The notes under the pieces are model-generated. The model was given only the letters and a program-made list of their open reading frames with translations, searched no databases and was not told where the DNA came from. Both the position numbers and the translations under genes were made by a program. DNA of 64,000 nt. Source: Thioalkalivibrio paradoxus (lineage in GTDB: Bacteria; Pseudomonadota; Gammaproteobacteria; Ectothiorhodospirales; Ectothiorhodospiraceae). Below are positions 62,127 to 64,000 of the stretch, in pieces (position 1 is the first letter of the stretch; each line of letters starts with the position of its first letter). The stretch is taken from contig JAABSC010000002.1 in assembly GCA_011390565.1 (NCBI GenBank), positions 1 to 64,000 of the forward strand, given 5' to 3'.

Positions 62127-64000
62127 CTACTCGGGACCCCTGAGGACCCTGAGCGGAGCCTGGTCGAGCACCCGCCGGGTACCCAGCCAGCCGGCGAGAC
62201 CGATCCCCAGCGTGCCCCCAACGACCCCGAAGACGAACGTCAGCGGATTGAACGCATAGTCGAACGCAAACACCTGCGTAGCGAGCACGGCGCCGATGAC
62301 GCTGGCAATGACGGCCGCCAGCAATCCAGACAGCAGTCCCAGGGTACCGAATTCCGCCAGCAGCCCGTTGCGGATCTGCTGCCGGCGCGCACCGAGAGTA
62401 CGCAGCAGGGATGTTTCCCGGCGACGCACGTCACGTGTGGCCTGGACGGCGGCATACAGAACCGTAAGTCCGGCCAGCAACGTGAACAGGAAGACGTACT
62501 CGACGGCCCGGGTCGCCTGTTCGATCACCTGCCGTACCTGCGCCAGGAGTGCGGCCACGTCGATCGCGGTGACCGCCGGGAATTCCCGCAACCAGCGGTT
62601 CTTTTCGCCTTCCTTCTCCGCAGGCAGGTGCATGGCGGTGATGTAGGTCCGTGGTTGTTGCGCGAGCAGGGCCTCCGGGCCGATGACGAAAAAATTCACT
62701 TTGAAACTGTCCCAGTCGACTTCGCGAACATTCGTGATCCGCCCGCTCACAGGGCTGCCTGCGACGCGGAAGGTCAGCTCGTCGCCCAGTTTCAGGGAAA
62801 ACCGTTCCATGAGACCGCTTTCCACCGACCATTCATCGGTGGCGCCCGGGGCGAACCAGCTGCCGTCCGAGAGTTGGTTGTGCGAGGGCAGGGTGTCGGC
62901 CTGGGAAAGATTGAATTCGCGCTCGAGCAGGCGGCGTGCGCGGTCGTCCTCGTAGTCTTCCGCGGACACGGGTTGTCCGTTGATCTCGGTCAATCGCCCC
63001 CGGATCATGGGTTCCATGTCCGGACGCGGCAGGCCAGAGGCGGCGACCCGATCGGCAAAGGCCTCTTCCTGGCCGGGCTGGATGTTGATGAAAAAGGTGT
63101 TGGGCGCGTTCTCGGGGATGCTGCGTTCCCAGGCTTCGAGCAGGTCCACGCGCACGATGGCCAGCAACAGCAGCGCCAGGATGCCGATACTGAAGGCGAC
63201 CATCTGGATGGCGCTCAGACCGCCGCGGCGCGACAGATTGGCGAGGCCGAAACGCATCGCCATGCCGCCACGGTCGCGCAATGGCCGCAGCAGCGTGATC
63301 AGGAGCCAGCCCAGGGCGCCGAGGACCAGCAAGGCAATCCCCGTGCCCAGCAGCACCCAGGCGGCGAGCGCGGGATCGGCTGACTGCCAGTACAGCAGGG
63401 CGCCGAACGTTCCCACGGCGAGGGCCGCGGACAGCCAGACCGAGACCGGCGGCAGCCCCAGATCCCGGCGCAGGACGCGCAAGGGCGAGACCCGGCCGAT
63501 GCGCAGCAGCGCAGGCAGCGCGAAGCCGGCCGCCGTGACGAGACCCACGGCAAGTCCGGACAGCACCGGGCGCCATCCAGGAGCCGGCAACCCGGTGGCC
63601 AGCCAATCGCCGAGGATTGCACTCAGCAGGAACTGGGCGCCGAAGCCGAGCGCCAGACCCAGTGTCGAGGCAATCGCGGCGATCGTCAGCACGCGCAGAA
63701 AATACATTCGCAGCACACGATTCCGGCTGGCGCCCAGCGCCCGCATGATCGCGGCCGAGTCGGCACGCTGGTTGGCATAGTGATGCGCCGCCACCGCGAT
63801 CGCCGCACCGGCCAGCAGCACCGCCATCAACGAGGCGAGCCCCAGGAACCGCCGGGCGCGGCTGATCGCCTCACGCAACTCGGGGTTGGCGTCGTCGAGA
63901 TCGAGCAGGCGCTGTCCCGGCTGAAGTTCCGTGGTCAGCCAGCTGCGAAAATCCTCAACCGCCTCCGGAGGTCCTGCCGCGAGGAACCGATAGCGGACGC
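62127..64000 (-). CDS. FtsX-family ABC transporter permease (YbbP-like), 5' end outside window
   Basis: At least 624 codons of a large permease whose start is beyond the right edge. The frame stays open to 64000 and reads VRYRFLAAGPPEAVEDFRSW at the edge. Membrane segments alternate with big periplasmic domains; the FtsX-like core includes RALGASRNRVLRMYFLRVL and, near the C-terminus, TSLLRTLGARRQQIRNGLLAE followed by the final helices. This matches YbbP/LolCE-like permeases that work with an ATPase (YbbA) in lipid or lysophospholipid handling. The partner gene would be off the window. Confidence 0.85.
   Translation of the reverse strand, partial: VRYRFLAAGPPEAVEDFRSWLTTELQPGQRLLDLDDANPELREAISRARRFLGLASLMAVLLAGAAIAVAAHHYANQRADSAAIMRALGASRNRVLRMYFLRVLTIAAIASTLGLALGFGAQFLLSAILGDWLATGLPAPGWRPVLSGLAVGLVTAAGFALPALLRIGRVSPLRVLRRDLGLPPVSVWLSAALAVGTFGALLYWQSADPALAAWVLLGTGIALLVLGALGWLLITLLRPLRDRGGMAMRFGLANLSRRGGLSAIQMVAFSIGILALLLLAIVRVDLLEAWERSIPENAPNTFFINIQPGQEEAFADRVAASGLPRPDMEPMIRGRLTEINGQPVSAEDYEDDRARRLLEREFNLSQADTLPSHNQLSDGSWFAPGATDEWSVESGLMERFSLKLGDELTFRVAGSPVSGRITNVREVDWDSFKVNFFVIGPEALLAQQPRTYITAMHLPAEKEGEKNRWLREFPAVTAIDVAALLAQVRQVIEQATRAVEYVFLFTLLAGLTVLYAAVQATRDVRRRETSLLRTLGARRQQIRNGLLAEFGTLGLLSGLLAAVIASVIGAVLATQVFAFDYAFNPLTFVFGVVGGTLGIGLAGWLGTRRVLDQAPLRVLRGPE

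Noticed and set aside
1..64000. tRNA, rRNA or CRISPR array
   Set aside because: I looked for T-loop GGTTCGA-type motifs followed by cloverleaf pairing and for regularly spaced short repeats, and found none. The four repeat copies are too few and irregularly spaced for CRISPR.

Overview
The window is high-GC DNA from a gammaproteobacterium. The best fit is an Ectothiorhodospiraceae/Thioalkalivibrio-type sulfur oxidiser. This rests on a sulfur oxygenase reductase with every known active-site residue, a diheme FrdCAB complex, a RelA-type stringent factor, and AlkA/FabI/Ycf46/DksA-like proteins of gammaproteobacterial character. The taxonomic call is inference: there is no rRNA gene, and I see no tRNA or CRISPR array.

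Layout. 1-5.0 kb is an accessory/scar zone: a DUF2254 membrane protein, a Crp/Fnr regulator, a dead tyrosine integrase, a complete DinJ/YafQ-type toxin-antitoxin pair, a VapC fragment, and a DUF433/DUF5615 pair whose toxin is damaged. 5.0-7.0 kb holds two membrane proteins and a bicupin. 7.2-12.85 kb is a six-gene minus-strand operon: substrate-binding protein, permease, ATPase, creatininase-family amidohydrolase, type III glutamine synthetase, NikR-like regulator. It starts at a near-perfect sigma-54 promoter whose predicted start site lies in a 28-bp inverted repeat with the geometry of a NikR operator. This is the most interesting regulatory unit here. 13.1-16.0 kb encodes an acetylene-hydratase-like molybdo/tungsto-enzyme with an ATP-grasp-like partner. 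16.2-18.8 kb has a sterol-desaturase-family protein, a broken TVP38 gene and a transglutaminase. 19.0-22.4 kb is a single-chain restriction-modification enzyme.

22.7-30.1 kb is a patchwork: pirin, a b-type cytochrome, an OmpA-like lipoprotein, an NfeD-like protein, a truncated SLC13 permease, VapBC, DUF6544, DUF4389 and a CPBP protease. Four copies of a ~126-bp element with 16-bp terminal inverted repeats lie in this patchwork and in the first scar zone. 30.6-36.8 kb carries envelope and stress genes: a Met-rich secreted protein, ChaA antiporter, copper chaperone PCu(A)C, DUF1328, DUF3185, an ABC exporter and TVP38. 36.9-43.1 kb carries MaoC-phosphotransacylase, FabI, AlkA, the sulfur oxygenase reductase and an SLC13 permease with RCK_C domains that could move the anionic products. 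43.5-56.1 kb holds a PLD-VTT fusion, an EEP phosphatase, small envelope proteins, a RibD-like reductase, a GT4 glycosyltransferase, SulP, a universal stress protein, a DksA-like protein and Ycf46.

56.3-64.0 kb holds frdCAB as one overlapping operon, then convergent relA, and an FtsX-type permease that runs off the right edge.

The right half reads as stable core genome with short spacers. The left half has many gene fragments, toxin-antitoxin loci and repeats, which points to repeated insertion and deletion. All functional statements come from motif reading and family knowledge; no database search was possible.
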